From positions 96,761,639 to 96,825,638 of the forward strand of contig CM075653.1 in the NCBI GenBank assembly GCA_037953625.1: a DNA stretch of 64,000 bases, read 5' to 3'. Shown in pieces: positions 35,761-47,582 of the stretch; the stretch's first letter is position 1; the number at the start of each line of letters is the position of its first letter. A model generated the notes under the pieces. That model worked only from the letters and a program-made list of their open reading frames with translations. It did not search any database and had not been told where the DNA came from. The DNA comes from Crotalaria pallida. Its lineage: Eukaryota; Streptophyta; Magnoliopsida; Fabales; Fabaceae. The translations under genes were made by a program, and so were the position numbers.

Positions 35761-38398
35761 AAACATTTATTTATTTTTTAAGTTGTGTTTTTCAAGTGTC
35801 AAACCATTTTGGAGAGTTGTCCAAGTGTCCAAGTTGTTTCCCATAGGAGTCTGACATGTGTCTGAGCCAAAAGAAAATAAATTTTTAATGACACCGGTGA
35901 GTAGTCTCAGACACATGCATACGACTATACGAGTGTCAAAAAAGTAACGGTGTCAAAAAATTTTGTCACTTCAACACCTCAAAAAGGAGTCTCCATGCTT
36001 CATAGGTTCCAACTACAACATCAAGTGAGCTGCATTCCATGTTTCAATTTGTTTCCATTAAGTAGACAAATAGACGTGACGGGGGGGATGGTATATGACT
36101 TTTTTTTTTCATTTCCTTATGTTAGAGGATATGGAAAAGTAAAGATGTCAATTCAACAGCACACAGCAATGCACTTAAGAAGGGAATGTCATAGCTTTTT
36201 AGTAAGGGTCCCCTCCTTTCCTTGATCAAACAACTAAACAAGAGAGTGGCATGCATCCTTCCATTCAATTATGTGACCTTAAATTTTATTCCATTATTAG
36301 TAACCATTCCATTCTCTTTAAATTTTCTAAACATACCTTAAACAACTCTTTTTTAATTTTTTTTTTTTGCTCCTCTGTTTGAAAAACAGTTAATGTATAC
36401 ATAATAATAAAATAGTACTGATTAATATACTAAAGCACTTTCCATTCAATAAATGCAGCAGCAGCAGCATCCTTTGAAGTTTGAAGCGACTCGGTTAATA
36501 GGAATCAAAACTTCATGAACAGAAAAACTCATGTCACTTGGCTATGACATAACACATTATTGCCAACAAATTGAACCCCAGGTTAAATTTCAAATATACT
36601 GGGAGTAGTCTGGATTTACATTATAAAATTGTGATTGATATAAAAGTTCTTGAGAAGAACGATACCAGTATCATTTATGAATAAAAATTCAAATAATAAT
36701 CAACAAGGAATCACTGAATCTGAACTCTAACAGATATTCAGTACTCTAACAAAATCAGAAGCAAGTCAAAATCAATCTGTTTAAGATGAGTCATTAGCAC
36801 TTTAGAGCTATAATGCCTGCCAGACAAAAAAGTTGAGATACACTCAATAAAGACTCAATTTTCCCAACTTCCCTCACCAAAGTCTTAAACCTCCTTCATG
36901 AAAAAAATAAATAAATAAGAGTTTATGCTCCACAACCAGAAATTTTTTTTTTCAAGAATTCGGACAAAATTCAGCTAGTTTAAAGGGTGATTGTTATATG
37001 GAAATAGAGAGGTGGTGGGGACCACTCACCCATCCAAAAGTCAACAAGAATGCAAAATCATTTGGTGAAAAATTCTGGCAAAATAGTTCTGCCATTCTTG
37101 TATTTTTCAACGAATGGCATGTTAACCGAATGCCTTACTGGCTTACTCAGTTGATGTTCTTCACACAAATGGCAATCCCAATAAATAGTCCAAAATATAC
37201 CCCCAAAAAAAATGGAATATCAGCCGATATATATACACAATGAGGGCTGATAAAGCTAGATCATGACTTCTGATCTTCATGTAAGAATGGGTAATATATG
37301 AAATCGATATATCTAAGCAGAAATTAGAGTAATGTTACAACAACTAGCAAAAATTAATTAATCTCTAAACAAAAAAGCACGCCTCTGCCTGCAGGCCCTT
37401 GAGCCGAAGTAGAGGAAATTGTGTTTTTATAAGACAAAAGGGTTCGCATTTATGCAAGTAGCTTTACTAATATTCCATCTTCTCAGCTCACACATAGTAA
37501 AATACATTCTACAAAATGCTCTCATCGCTACTCTAGGTGACTCAAAAAGATTAGAGTAGAGGAATCATTCAACAAAATAACAACGACAACAACCAAGAAT
37601 TTTCCTACAAGGTGGAATTGACTACATGAATTAGATTTTTATTACTCCCTCAGTTTCATATTTAGTGTTCATAGAATTTTTGTCTCATCTTTTTTATGTA
37701 TTGTTCTTTTACAAAACCCAATAACATAAATAATGTTATTTTTCCCAATACACCCTTATTTATCGCACCTTCTTTTTCGCTTCCAATATCTTTTTCTCTT
37801 TTCAATAATGATTATATAAGGGCATTATAGTCGAAATGCCCCAAATTCTTACATAATAACCTTGCATAACCTTAAAATACACTATTTATGAAACGGATGG
37901 AGTATTAAAAGAAGAGTAATTGATCAGATTGGTCCCCGACTTTGTAGGCATCGACTTTATCGAAATAGCATTTTAGTTCCTGAGATAACATTTTAATTCA
38001 TATAAGTCCCTGTCTTTATCCCATTTTAAAGCAAATACATCCCTGCAAGGCTGCGATAGGGACGACAGGGACTAACTTCATCGACGTTCTCCTATCTCAG
38101 GGACTAAATTGCTATTTCAATAAAGTCAGTCAGTGACTAATTTGACGGACGCTTACAAACTCGGGGACCAATGTGACCAATTACTCATTAAAAGAAAATT
38201 GGGAACTCACAGGCCAAGGGCACAACGGGTAACTTGGCGACCTTGCTCGAGGCACTTCTCAGGGTTCTGATCTCTTTTCTTGCATTTAAGGAACTCGACG
38301 TTCTCCGCGTGGCACCTTATCCCAATGTGCTTCGATGCCGCCATCAACACCGACGATGTTGGTATCGGGTTCCCCGCAGCATCCACAGCGCTCGCCAT
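32785..38398 (-). CDS. NDUFA8: Mitochondrial complex I subunit NDUFA8 (CHCH-domain accessory subunit)
   Basis: Two coding exons on the minus strand, 38398-38211 and 32917-32785, join in phase 2 (donor GTGAGT, acceptor CTACAG) to give 106 residues, the length I recall for plant NDUA8. Cysteines at 29, 39, 49, 59, 71 and 81 form three CX9C motifs, and Cys92/Cys103 form a CX10C pair. This is the twin-CX9C pattern of proteins oxidised by Mia40 in the intermembrane space. It starts with MASAVDAAGNPIPTSS and ends near FEKKCSIE. Just upstream, CACAAG|GTATGG and TTGAAG|GATCGA suggest a 5' UTR intron (about 38407-38563). The 5293-bp coding intron is unusually large and contains at least four transposons and two AT microsatellites. 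Confidence 0.92.
33364..34282. mobile_element. Mutator-like element with long inverted repeats, 9-bp target duplication
   Basis: The ends GGGAGATTTTATTAACA and TGTTAATAAAATCTCCC are inverse repeats, and weaker inverse similarity runs inward for over 150 bp (for example AACCCTTACTC near 33480 against GAGTAAGGGTT near 34158). Exact 9-bp flanks ATGAAGAAA (33355-33363, 34283-34291) fit a Mutator-like element. No transposase is visible. It lies in the NDUFA8 intron. Confidence 0.88.
34924..35352. mobile_element. hAT-type non-autonomous element (429 bp)
   Basis: The ends CAGTGGTGGATCT and AGATCCACCACTA are inverse repeats with one terminal mismatch. Flanks CAGACACG (34916-34923) and CAAACACG (35353-35360) are an 8-bp duplication with one mismatch. 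No coding content. It lies in the NDUFA8 intron. Confidence 0.82.
35512..35588. repeat. (AT)n microsatellite in NDUFA8 intron
   Basis: About 77 bases of perfect AT repeat; assembly length may be unreliable. Confidence 0.92.
35709..35757. repeat. (AT)n microsatellite in NDUFA8 intron
   Basis: About 49 bases of perfect AT repeat, 120 bp after the previous one. Confidence 0.92.
37645..37902. mobile_element. Stowaway MITE in NDUFA8 intron
   Basis: The ends CTCCCTCAGTTTCATATTTAG and the inverse TATTTATGAAACGGATGGAG, with TA on both sides (37643-37644, 37903-37904). Confidence 0.85.
37914..38186. mobile_element. Mutator-like MITE abutting the NDUFA8 splice donor
   Basis: The ends GAGTAATTGATCAGATTGGT and the inverse CCAATGTGACCAATTACTC continue inward as CCCCGACTTTG/CAAACTCGGGG. 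Exact 10-bp flanks ATTAAAAGAA (37904-37913, 38187-38196) fit a Mutator-like insertion. Its end is 24 bases from the splice donor's first base (38210, minus strand), and its left flank overlaps the TA of the Stowaway at 37645-37902, so the two sit back to back. Confidence 0.87.
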
Positions 38399-39226
38399 TC
38401 GATCCTTCAAAAACACATCACACCACATTCATCACTACTCGGTTACATTACATTCTGTTTGGATCCCCAAAACAATGAAAGAAGGGAAAAAAAAAACAAC
38501 ATAGCTTCCGAAATTGAGCTTGGAGAAGTAATAATAATCATAATGAAAAGAGTAATCCATACCTTGTGTTGAATTATAGAATCAATTTCACGTTGAGTTG
38601 GCCAAGAGAGATAGATTGAAGAACAGAATAAGGCAGTGTTTGTGAGTGAGGAGGGTTAGCAAATACTAATAGCAATGCCCCTGGTGAAAAGATACCAATT
38701 ACAGGGGGGCATTTTCGTACTTCAAGAAAGATTGCCAGTTCTTTTTTTTTTCATGTACTCCCTCGTCCCTCCTGTGTGCTACTCTTTCAAAATAAAAATT
38801 CTGATTCGTAAGAACATACTTTAATTTTTAATAATATTTAATTATTTGTTTTTAAAAAACATTCTTATTAAATCAATATTTTTTAAAATTTCAATAATAA
38901 TTATAAGGATAATTTTAAAAAGTATAGTAAGTGTTTATATTTTCAAAGTTACTAACAATATTAACATGCTTTCTTGATAGATATAAAATTTCCCGAAAGA
39001 ATTTATCATATAGTATGTGATCGAGTATAAAAATTACATTTATTAGACACCAAAAATCCCAAAAAAAAAATTCAAAAAAATTATGATATCTCAATTCTCG
39101 CAATTATATGTTGCACATTTTAATTAATTTTTTTAAAAAAATACTTTTGATAATTATTTAATTGAATTATCAAATAATTTTTATTATTTTAACCAATTAG
39201 AATGAGGGTCAACAACCCATTGAGTA
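38399..39226. other. NDUFA8 5' flank
   Basis: It contains the presumed 5' UTR exon and intron (about 38399-38630), a single Stowaway-like end CTCCCTCGTCCCTCCTGTG at 38758 without a clear partner, and AT-rich sequence up to the LTR-like unit. Confidence 0.5.
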
Positions 39227-39795
39227 TGTGACGACCCGCAAATTCCTCGTATTATTTTAAACCCTAAAGAGATTTTTTTTTTTGAGAAAATGTTTGAAAG
39301 AGTATTTCTTTGAATAAGTTTCTTATTTCACGATTTTAAGTGATGAATGATTTTTAAAGGAATGGTTTTCATGGAATGACATTATGAGTTTTAGAAATTG
39401 AGTTTTTGGAATGGTTGTGTATTTAATATTTTTTATGCTTCAAAGAAATGGTTATTTTTTATATACATGAGTAATTGTATGAGAAAAATTTTATTTCCTA
39501 TTAGTATGTGTATGTGTGCTACGTGTGTATGTATGCATGTATGTAAGTCTAGGATTTTATTTTTTTTAAGACAAGGAGCTAATGGGGTAGATTAGAACCA
39601 AAAGGAAATTAATGGGTAGAAAAACTTAAGTAGTAGAATTAGATATGCATGAAGTGACCTAAAGCCTTAAATCACTCCTCATTGTCCCCTTGATAAAATC
39701 CACCCATGCAAACTTTAGGAAGGACAAAATTACCCCTCCTACTTGTGCTTAGACCAAATTCCCTTCAAGGGCAAAAGAGGGAGTCACGAATTGCC

Positions 39796-39803
39796 TATAT
39801 AAA
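39796..39803 (+). promoter_or_regulatory. TATA box in the LTR-like unit
   Basis: TATATAAA, followed 30-170 bases later by CACACA, CTTCATTTC and an AGAGAGAG leader; about 570 bp from the unit's left end. Confidence 0.5.
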
Positions 39804-42800
39804 TCTTGGCCTTAGTTCATTTTCACACACTTTATTTCATTTCCTTCATTTCTTCACTTCACATACACTTTGTTGAAGAGCAAAAATCAAGCTCTCAACA
39901 CATAGAGAGAGAGAGAGGGAGAAACCGTGAGAGAGAAAAGAGGAGAAGGAGAGTGAAAATCCAAGCTCCTTAACCTAATACCCTTGACCCTTCTTCTTCT
40001 TCACACTTCCTTCTCCAAAACTCTAGAAGAAGATCATCCGTTACCCAAGGGGAGAGAAGGCCGAAACTAACTTAGGAGAAGAAAAGAGAGATCTTGAAAC
40101 TTGAAGTTAATATTTTTGATTTAAGGTAGTAGTTTGAGCTTATGAGAGTTTAAGTGTAATAATCTTATGTTGTAAAGGACTTGATGATAAACTTTGTTTG
40201 AGCTTAAAGTTTTACGATGCATGTGTCTATTTTTTTTAAATGATCTTGAAGTCTAAATGACATGCATGTTATTCTTAGGCCTTGATCTTGAATGATTGTG
40301 TTTAAAAGTTTTGATCTTTAACTTATAATCCTTCTTGCCTTAAGTTTATTTATTTGCCTTGATCTTCTCTTGCATGTGGTGATTTATGGTTGATCTTTGA
40401 AAAAGTTAAAGTCTTTAGTCTTGCATGTCTAATTTTATGGTTGATTGATGGTTGCATGTATTGTTAATGCTTTGATCTTGAATTTTTAAGAGCTAAATGA
40501 ACTTGTAATAAACTAAATCATGAACTCTATGATTCGGCCATGACTAAAAGATTAGGCCTTGATGCTTTTTAATTTGATCTAAGTAGTTGCATGTTAACTT
40601 TATGCATAGAAAAGTTGATTTGAGTTGTTGAAATGTCTTGGTTTTCATTTGATCTTTGATAAAGCTTTGACTTTGTCTTAATCCTTGAAAAAGTTTTGTT
40701 TTTGGACTTTGCATGGGATTTTTGAACAAAAAGATCTAACCTTTCTTAATGCATGTCTTGATTCTTGACTTGACCTTTGGAAAAGCTTTGATTTGGTCTT
40801 AATCTAAGAAAAGTTTTGATCTTGAAGCCATGCATGTGATTTTTGAGCAAAAAGCTTTAACTTTTCTTAGTTCATGTCACGGTTTTGGTAAAGAACCAAG
40901 GAAACAAGCTTTAAAAATGGTTTTTTTTAGTAAGAACATGATTTGATCTAAGTGTTTGATCTTGTGCATGATATATTTTTTTTTATGAAGCCTATTCGGC
41001 CAAAATTGATAAAAATGGGATCCATGCTTTTTATTTTGTGAAAAGTTGATGCATGTATGTATTAAGGTTAGATTTAATGATTTCAAGTACATACATGTGG
41101 ATTCCTTCTTGATTTAAGGATTTCTAAAGTATATGCAAGAAAATCAAAATGAAAACTTGGTTTGTGTGGTGATGATGATTCGGTCTCATGCTTAGGACAA
41201 GGAAATAATATTTTTAGAATTTTGGTGTGAGAAAGTGCATGATTTAAACCCATGAATCTTAAATTTTGCATGTTGAGAAATGAACCAAAAATCTTGTCTT
41301 GACCATGTTGAGTTTTCGGCCAATGCATGCTAACTAGGATAGGATTCTTTTTCATGAAGTGACATAAAAGTAATGAGTATGTTTCATGTGTTGATTTAAA
41401 GTGTTTATTAAAAACTTATAGAATTTGGTTTATTTTACTTGTTCAATTCGGTCCCTTTGAGATAAAGTAGGTAGATATGAAAATAAAATTGTTTGAAAGA
41501 AATAATAAGTTGAATAAGTGATTTAGTGTTGGCCCATCAATCATGTGCTTGGTTTATATCTTTGGTTTAATTCGGTTTGTGAGTATATGTATGTCTAAGT
41601 GTTTTGTTTAATAAAAATGAAATGGTTTTGAAAACAATTATGTGGAATAAGTGAATAAGTGTGTGATTGTGAAAGAATTTATTTGAAAATGAATGTTTGG
41701 TTTATAATTAAATTAAATGATTGGTTAATTGCTTATATGACGTGATTCATCAAAGTGTTGTTGTGGGTTGTGTGCTAGTTGATGTTTGAAAAATACTTGA
41801 GTACGTAATTGGTTTCGAAATTAATTGATTTTAAGATAATTCGATTTGATTTATTTGAAGTGTTGGTTATGTTTGGTGGCTGTCCAAGGTTTGTTTTATA
41901 ACAAAAGCTTGAGTTTTAAAGTGTTAATTTCGAGTTAAAGAAGTATTTGAAATAAAAGTGTTTTTACGATGTTTTCGGATTTTTATCAAAGTGATTTTGC
42001 GAAACGATTCTTTGCTGTCCAGAATTGTTTGGACTTGTTCCTTAACTTTAAAAATGTATTCACGTGATTTGAAGTATGGTTTTCAAGTGGTATTTGATTT
42101 AAGAAAAGCCGGATTAAAAACGGTGAATTTTTCGGTGTTTTCGAACGCGGTTAAGGTGCTGTCCAAGACGGACCAGCAACCAAATCAAATTATTTAAATT
42201 ACTTTACATGATGTTTTCAAATGGTTTTGAAGTACTTAAAGTACTGGAAAAAGTTAGAGTTGTTTTGAGAAAACGATTATGTTTTAAGTCTACCGACGAG
42301 GAATGAATTGTGTTTGAGTAAGAAAATGATTTTCTTGATAAAAGACAATAACGTAAACGTGTTTTATTTAATACGAGGAATGTTAAAGACGAGAGATTGG
42401 GGCAGCTGGCAGCGACAAGGATCCGAGGAGATCATGCGCATTTAATCGCTGGATTTGAGGTGAGAGAGAAGCTTTCCTAAGACACCGTGATATTTAGGTG
42501 ATTTATTAGGACGTTCCGGATCATCTCAAAGATCGGAACTTAGTGGTTCTGAGTCAGTAGTATAGAGGCAATTGTTTGTGTTGTGTGGCCACTTATACGA
42601 AGGAGACAAAGACCACATATTGTTGTGTGATGAATTTATTGATGATGATTTGAAATAGCATGCTTATGTTATCTGTTTAAAATGTTAATTATGCGTGACG
42701 ATGATTGAGTTATTAATCAATAAGTATAACCTGCTGATGGACGTCTGTTACGTCCTAAAAATGAAAATGAAATGAATAAGTCTGTGAAAGTAAAAGACAC

Positions 42801-43092
42801 AAAGAGAAAGACATAATACCCTATTTGGCCTAAGTCCTTATGGAATAAGGCAACCCTGATAAGACATTAAGAAAAGAAATAACGATAAGAGATATGAGAA
42901 TAATTGGAAAAGAGATAAAGAGTTAAGATCGGGGAAAAAGTTTATGATAATGATGAGGTTAAGCCAGAGCTGGGAAAAGTGATGTTGTGTTGTTTATCGA
43001 ACAAGATGTGATCTGAGTGGAGCTTGGCTTCTTTGTTGATGTTGTTGGAAAGAGACTGGTGTTGAGTTGAGCTTGCTCCTCCATTAGTGCTC

Positions 43093-43590
43093 AGTGAAAT
43101 GAGATTTTCGAAAAAGTTTATGAAAAGAGATTTTTGGGAAAACTTATAAAATGTGTTTTGAGAAAAAAAAAATTTGTGAAATGAGATTTTGTAAAAGTCT
43201 GTGAAATGAGTTTTCGAGAAAAGTTTGTGAAATGAGATTTTTAACGATTTTGTGAAATGAGATTTTCAGAACTTTTATGAAATGAGATTTTTAGAAAGTT
43301 ACGAAAGGAGATTTTTTGAAAGTTTGTGAAATAAGATTTTTTGAAAGTTTGTGAAATGAGACTTTGAGGAAATTTTGCGAAACTAGACTTTTGAGGAAGT
43401 TATGAATGGAGATTTTGAGAAAGTATGTGAAGCAAGATTTTTGTGAAAGTTTATGAAACGAGATTTTGAGAAAGCTTATGAAATGTTATTCCGAGAAAGT
43501 TTGAGAAATGAGATTTTGAGAAGGTTTGTGAAATAAGATTTTAAGAAAGTTGTGAAATAAGATTTTGAGAAAGATTGTGAAATGAGATGC
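43093..43590. repeat. Degenerate minisatellite, unit about 25 bp, about 20 copies
   Basis: Consensus near TTTGTGAAATGAGATTTTGA then GAAAG, with units of 24-27 bp and many substitutions and small indels. It lies inside the LTR-like unit. The opposite strand reads as a Leu/Ser-rich ORF, which I take as a by-product. Confidence 0.85.
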
Positions 43591-44721
43591 GAGTTTAGCA
43601 ATGTGATCCCAGCTCTGTGCTCTGTTGAGAAAAGTATTGTGATAAGTAGTGGTCGGGACTCGTTGAAGGGATGCACTAAGGATGAGCCGACCGTAGGATA
43701 ATAACTAAACTTTAAAAGACTTTTAAAAGACATTGACAAATGCGAACGCGGTGAGCCATGAGTGAGATATCGAAGTAGTGGAGAGGAAGGTACCCCGGAT
43801 ATCAGGGATATTCGGGTTGTGAATGCAATAGGGTAGGCTAGGACGGTAAAACGTCATGTTACCTTGAGTACTATTCTGGGCGGAACGAACTCCATATGTG
43901 GTAACCAGACGTGGTGGGGACTGGGTCCTAATGCCGTGGTAAGTTCTGCACCCGGAACTAGAATAGTACTGTCACCCCTATGGCATTTTAGGAACAGTGA
44001 GAGGGACTGGAACGGGGCATCTGTGATTTGCCACTGTACCCAATTTTTCTACAGTGAGCCTTGATTATATGATACGATTTGATTTGAGACTGTACCCGAG
44101 TTTTCTACAGTTCTCCTGGCTTGGAGCCAATTGATCGTTGAGACAGCTGTCGTGCCCGCGTGGTAAAGGTCCTGTACTCCTGTTTGCTTCCGATTAGGTT
44201 GGGTGGATGACCGAGGAGATGTAGACTTTAGACGTGTGTGCGAACTGCGAAAGAAACGAGTACCTCGATGATATTATAATTTTCCCCGATCATCGATGGT
44301 TGTGATCCAATAAGACTTGATAAGAAAAGACTTATAATTATAAGAAGTAAAAGCTTATGAAATATTGATAATGAGAAACGAATTGAAGATGAGAGAAGGA
44401 TTGAGAAAGAAAGAATGATTAGGTTGAAAAGCGAATATGAGTTTGGCAAGATAATGTGATGATAATGATACTGATACTGATAATGATAATATACTTGAAT
44501 GTTGTGTTGTATGTATGTTGTATTGTTATGCTTGTATGGTCTTGATATCTTGTCTATCGTAAACCCACACTGTCGACGATGCGTGGTTCGGATCGCTTAC
44601 TCTCTCCTGTTCGTTGGCATATCGATGTTGCTGGTATCTAAACGGGCAGATGGAGCATCGTTTAGAGATTACCACGTGTCGTCGTTAGGGAAGTGGTTGA
44701 AAACCCACACGCTACGGATGG

Positions 44722-45012
44722 ATGTGTACGGGATGCACTCAGATGGTGATCGCAGATCCAGAACATAAGCTGGGCGGATCGACAACAGGATCGTTCTTGG
44801 GAAGCGTCTCTATTCTGGGGTGCAATAGTAATGAACCACCGCCACAGGATGAAGCTAAAGAGGAAGCCGTGAAGCTGTTGGGTGTAGAGCTAAAGCCAAG
44901 TGCTGAAGCGGAGTCGGCAACGGAGACAGCATCATCCTCCGGTACGAAGAGAAAGCCAGGGAAGAAGAGGAAGCAGCAGCCGGTTGTCTTCATTAGGAGG
45001 AATCGAGTGTAG
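44722..45012 (+). CDS. Small unassigned ORF (96 codons) near the right end of the LTR-like unit
   Basis: From ATG at 44722 to TAG. The middle is acidic (PPPQDEAKEEA), followed by a Ser/Ala stretch and a basic tail (KRKPGKKRKQQ) that looks like a nuclear-localisation signal. No domain recognised and no splice partner found. Its position inside a probable LTR argues it may be chance or a fragment of an element protein. Confidence 0.3.
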   Translation: MCTGCTQMVIADPEHKLGGSTTGSFLGSVSILGCNSNEPPPQDEAKEEAVKLLGVELKPSAEAESATETASSSGTKRKPGKKRKQQPVVFIRRNRV

Positions 45013-45475
45013 AGTGTTTAGTTAAGGTGGATTTAGTCTTTTCATAGTTTAAATTTGTTATGGGTGTTTGAGTCAAGGATTACCTAAGTGATGAACTAAT
45101 TATGTAATTCAGCTTATTTTGAAACATGCCCTACTTTTAAAGATGTGTAAGAATGAAACTTTGTGAGAATTGTGTAAGTTCTTTTGATGAAATGCAAAGA
45201 ACTACATTGAGTTTGAAACCAAACCATTTTCCATGATAAATGCTTTTGGAGGCTCAAGTAAGTAAGTATTCGTTTTAGTAACAACTCGATTTTCATGGAA
45301 TAATGTCAAAGTACATCAAAGACATTTCAATAACGTTTTAAAAAAAAATGGCCTCATTTTTCAGCAACTTAATAACTAAAAGTTGTTTATTTCGGGTTAC
45401 GAAAATCGGGCTGTTACAGGGTAAACTTAATACAATATGTTTTAAACATAATATAATTATGCTCTTAATTTTTTT

Positions 45476-45650
45476 CACCGAAACTCAGATATTCATCGTT
45501 AAAGCAGTGATTAATCCCCTTATTGCAGGTGCTTTTTCAATGGAGGTAAACAACTAGCCATGAAATGTGCTCCATTCCCATAATTGAGGATCGAACCTGC
45601 GCCGGATGGTCAAGGGACGAGGTGAGCAATCCCCATGCCACACCTCATGG
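45476..45650 (-). mobile_element. SINE on the minus strand
   Basis: Read on the minus strand, a GGTGTGGCATGGGG stretch near the start, a B box GGTTCGATCC (45588-45597) and a terminal A run. The flanks TTATGCTCTTAATTTTTTT (left) and TTATGCTCTTAACTTTTTT (right, from 45651) are a long target duplication with one mismatch, which fixes both ends. Confidence 0.78.
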
Positions 45651-46082
45651 TTATGCTCTTAACTTTTTTAGATACATGAAAAACTAAAGAGATTGGAATG
45701 TTCATGCTGCTTCACTCTTTTACCCATTGTGTAAATCAATAAATGTGGATATCCAGTGGAAACAAATTTTCAATTGTAACATATGTGTTTTTGTCAAGAT
45801 TTTTCAATTGAGGAGGTCACAGTATATGGGGAGTTTCATTGCTCTAGGGCCATGACAAGAGCAAAGATAACACATCTTGAACCAAAACCTAAAGACAATG
45901 ATTTTATAAATCTTGCTACTTAATAAACTCTTTTCCTATCCAATTTGAGACTTCCTCTGACAATTGAATATTTAACAATCCTCTCCTTCAAGTGTGAATT
46001 CCCACACTTATCTTCACTCCTCTTTGATCTATCATGTCCCATCTAATACCACTGTCAAGACTTGAAACTAAAGAGGTCATAC
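45651..46082. other. Non-coding repeat between the SINE and the solo LTR
   Basis: Words ACACATCTTGAACCAAAACC, CAATGATTTTATAAATCTTG and CCTTCAAGTGTGAATTC recur in variant form at about 47500-47580, 54181-54240 and 55440-55600, so a dispersed repeat family underlies this part of the window. No gene. Confidence 0.5.
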
Positions 46083-47470
46083 CGTTGAGAAAATGCCTAT
46101 GCATAAGTAGTTTTGATGATTACAAAGTTCAAGTCAAGGCAAAAGTCCATAACTCAACTTAAGGCTCAACAAAGGGGTTCTTATTGTAATGTAATGTATT
46201 ATTTATTCTTTATTAAGTCTCCTAGGTGCATATTATTATAGAGTCTAAGTTAGAATGAAACTAATCATAATATAAAAGAAAATGGTTTGAATGCTAAGTA
46301 AAATCAAAGTGGGTGCTTTTCAAAATTAAAAGAAAAATATGTGATTTTATAAATATAAGAAAAATATTGAGAAAATAATTTGAAAATATTTTTCTAATAA
46401 ATTAAAGTGTTTTGGAAGTGAAGAAAATGTTTTAAAAACATAAACATAAGCTTTTATAAGTAAAAATAAAGTATTTGAATATTCTGTACCGAAGTATCCA
46501 GATACTTTCCAAAGTATCCGGATACCTCGTGTTACAACAGTCAAATTTTTGAATTTGAATTCGCGGTATCCGGATACTGACAGTTAAAAACTATCTAAAA
46601 CTAGTCGTTTGCTGTCCAAACCTTTATATATACATGTCCAAACATTTTTAAAATAGATAACAACGTTCTTACAACCTTCTAACACTTCTGGAATTTCTCT
46701 AAAACATGTTTTACAGAATTCTCAAGTGTTCTTCATGAATCAATTGTATTTTCACATATGATTAAGAAGAACATTCAAGTGTTGCATTGAACTTTCACAA
46801 ATACGCACTTTGATATACACTTGCATTCATTCTCATTGATATAGATTTTGATTCAGTACTTAAAGTGTTCTTAAGTGAGTTGCTAATTCACACAAGAAAG
46901 GTGCAAGTACTATTGATCTTCATTGGAGTTGTTCATCCACACAATGAGGTGTAAAGTGTCAACAACAAGACATTGACAAACACACTTGGTGAAAGGTTTT
47001 CATCAAGCCAAACACTTGAAGGTTTCAAGTGGAATTGAAGAAGGTTTCTTCAAGCACAAGGTTCGTTGTGGTTTGAGGAATTGTTTGGGGAGACACAAGT
47101 TCCAAAGAGGTTCTTTGGAGGGATGAGTCTAAGGGAAAGGTTTTCTCTTACACATTACTTGTACTTACAATTCTTGTTCATAGTGAAGAAAATCTCCTAT
47201 CTCAGAGAGGTAGGATTGGATGTAGTACTAGTGTTCGTTAACACACTAATGTGAACCAGGATAAAATCCTTGTGTTTGCTTCTCTTTCATTATCTCTTCA
47301 CAATTCCGCGCACTTAATTTTCATATATTCAAGTATATGCGTTTTATATGTTTTTACTCTGATTGTTTTAAAGGCCTTAGTAAAGGATAATTTTTTATTG
47401 GTGAAGATTCGTACTCTTCGCCTATTCACCCGCCTTCTAGGGATTCGTACTACCCGCTTGTTTTCCAACA
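46083..47470 (+). mobile_element. Sirevirus-like solo LTR (1388 bp)
   Basis: It starts CGTTGAGAAAATGCC (the canonical TG has become CG) and ends CGCTTGTTTTCCAACA, the same 3' style as the LTRs of S1 and S2. Flanks CATAC (46078-46082) and CATAT (47471-47475) are a 5-bp duplication with one mismatch. No internal coding region or primer-binding site follows, so it is a solo LTR. It carries three copies of GTATCCRGATAC at about 46494, 46514 and 46566. Confidence 0.72.
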
Positions 47471-47582
47471 CATATCACTTGGGGAGTCTCATTGTTCCAA
47501 GACCAAGGGAAGGTTGAAGAACCACCAATAGGTGAGACATCAACCTTAAGACAATGATTTTATAGGTCTTGTCACTTATACA

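Larger units (their letters stand above)
39227..45418. mobile_element. 6.2-kb LTR-like unit (giant solo LTR or coding-less LTR element)
   Basis: It begins TGTGACGACCCG and ends CGGGCTGTTACA, a TG...CA pair with partly inverse termini. Flanks GAGTA (39222-39226) and GGGTA (45419-45423) are a 5-bp duplication with one mismatch. I find no internal direct LTR pair and no gag/pol motifs, so a solo LTR is the simplest reading; very long LTRs are known in legume Ty3/gypsy elements such as Ogre. A promoter-like TATATAAA at 39796 is followed by a GA-rich leader. The right half holds a minisatellite and a 96-codon ORF. Orientation is presumed plus from the TATA box. Confidence 0.65.

Noticed and set aside
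38234..38572. Plus-strand ORFs of 112 and 74 codons
   Set aside because: Antisense shadow of NDUFA8 exon 1.
43093..43590. Possible CRISPR-like array
   Set aside because: Units are contiguous with no unique spacers and the organism is a plant; it is a minisatellite.
43476..43739. 87-codon minus-strand ORF
   Set aside because: Produced by the 25-bp minisatellite, so the repeat explains it.
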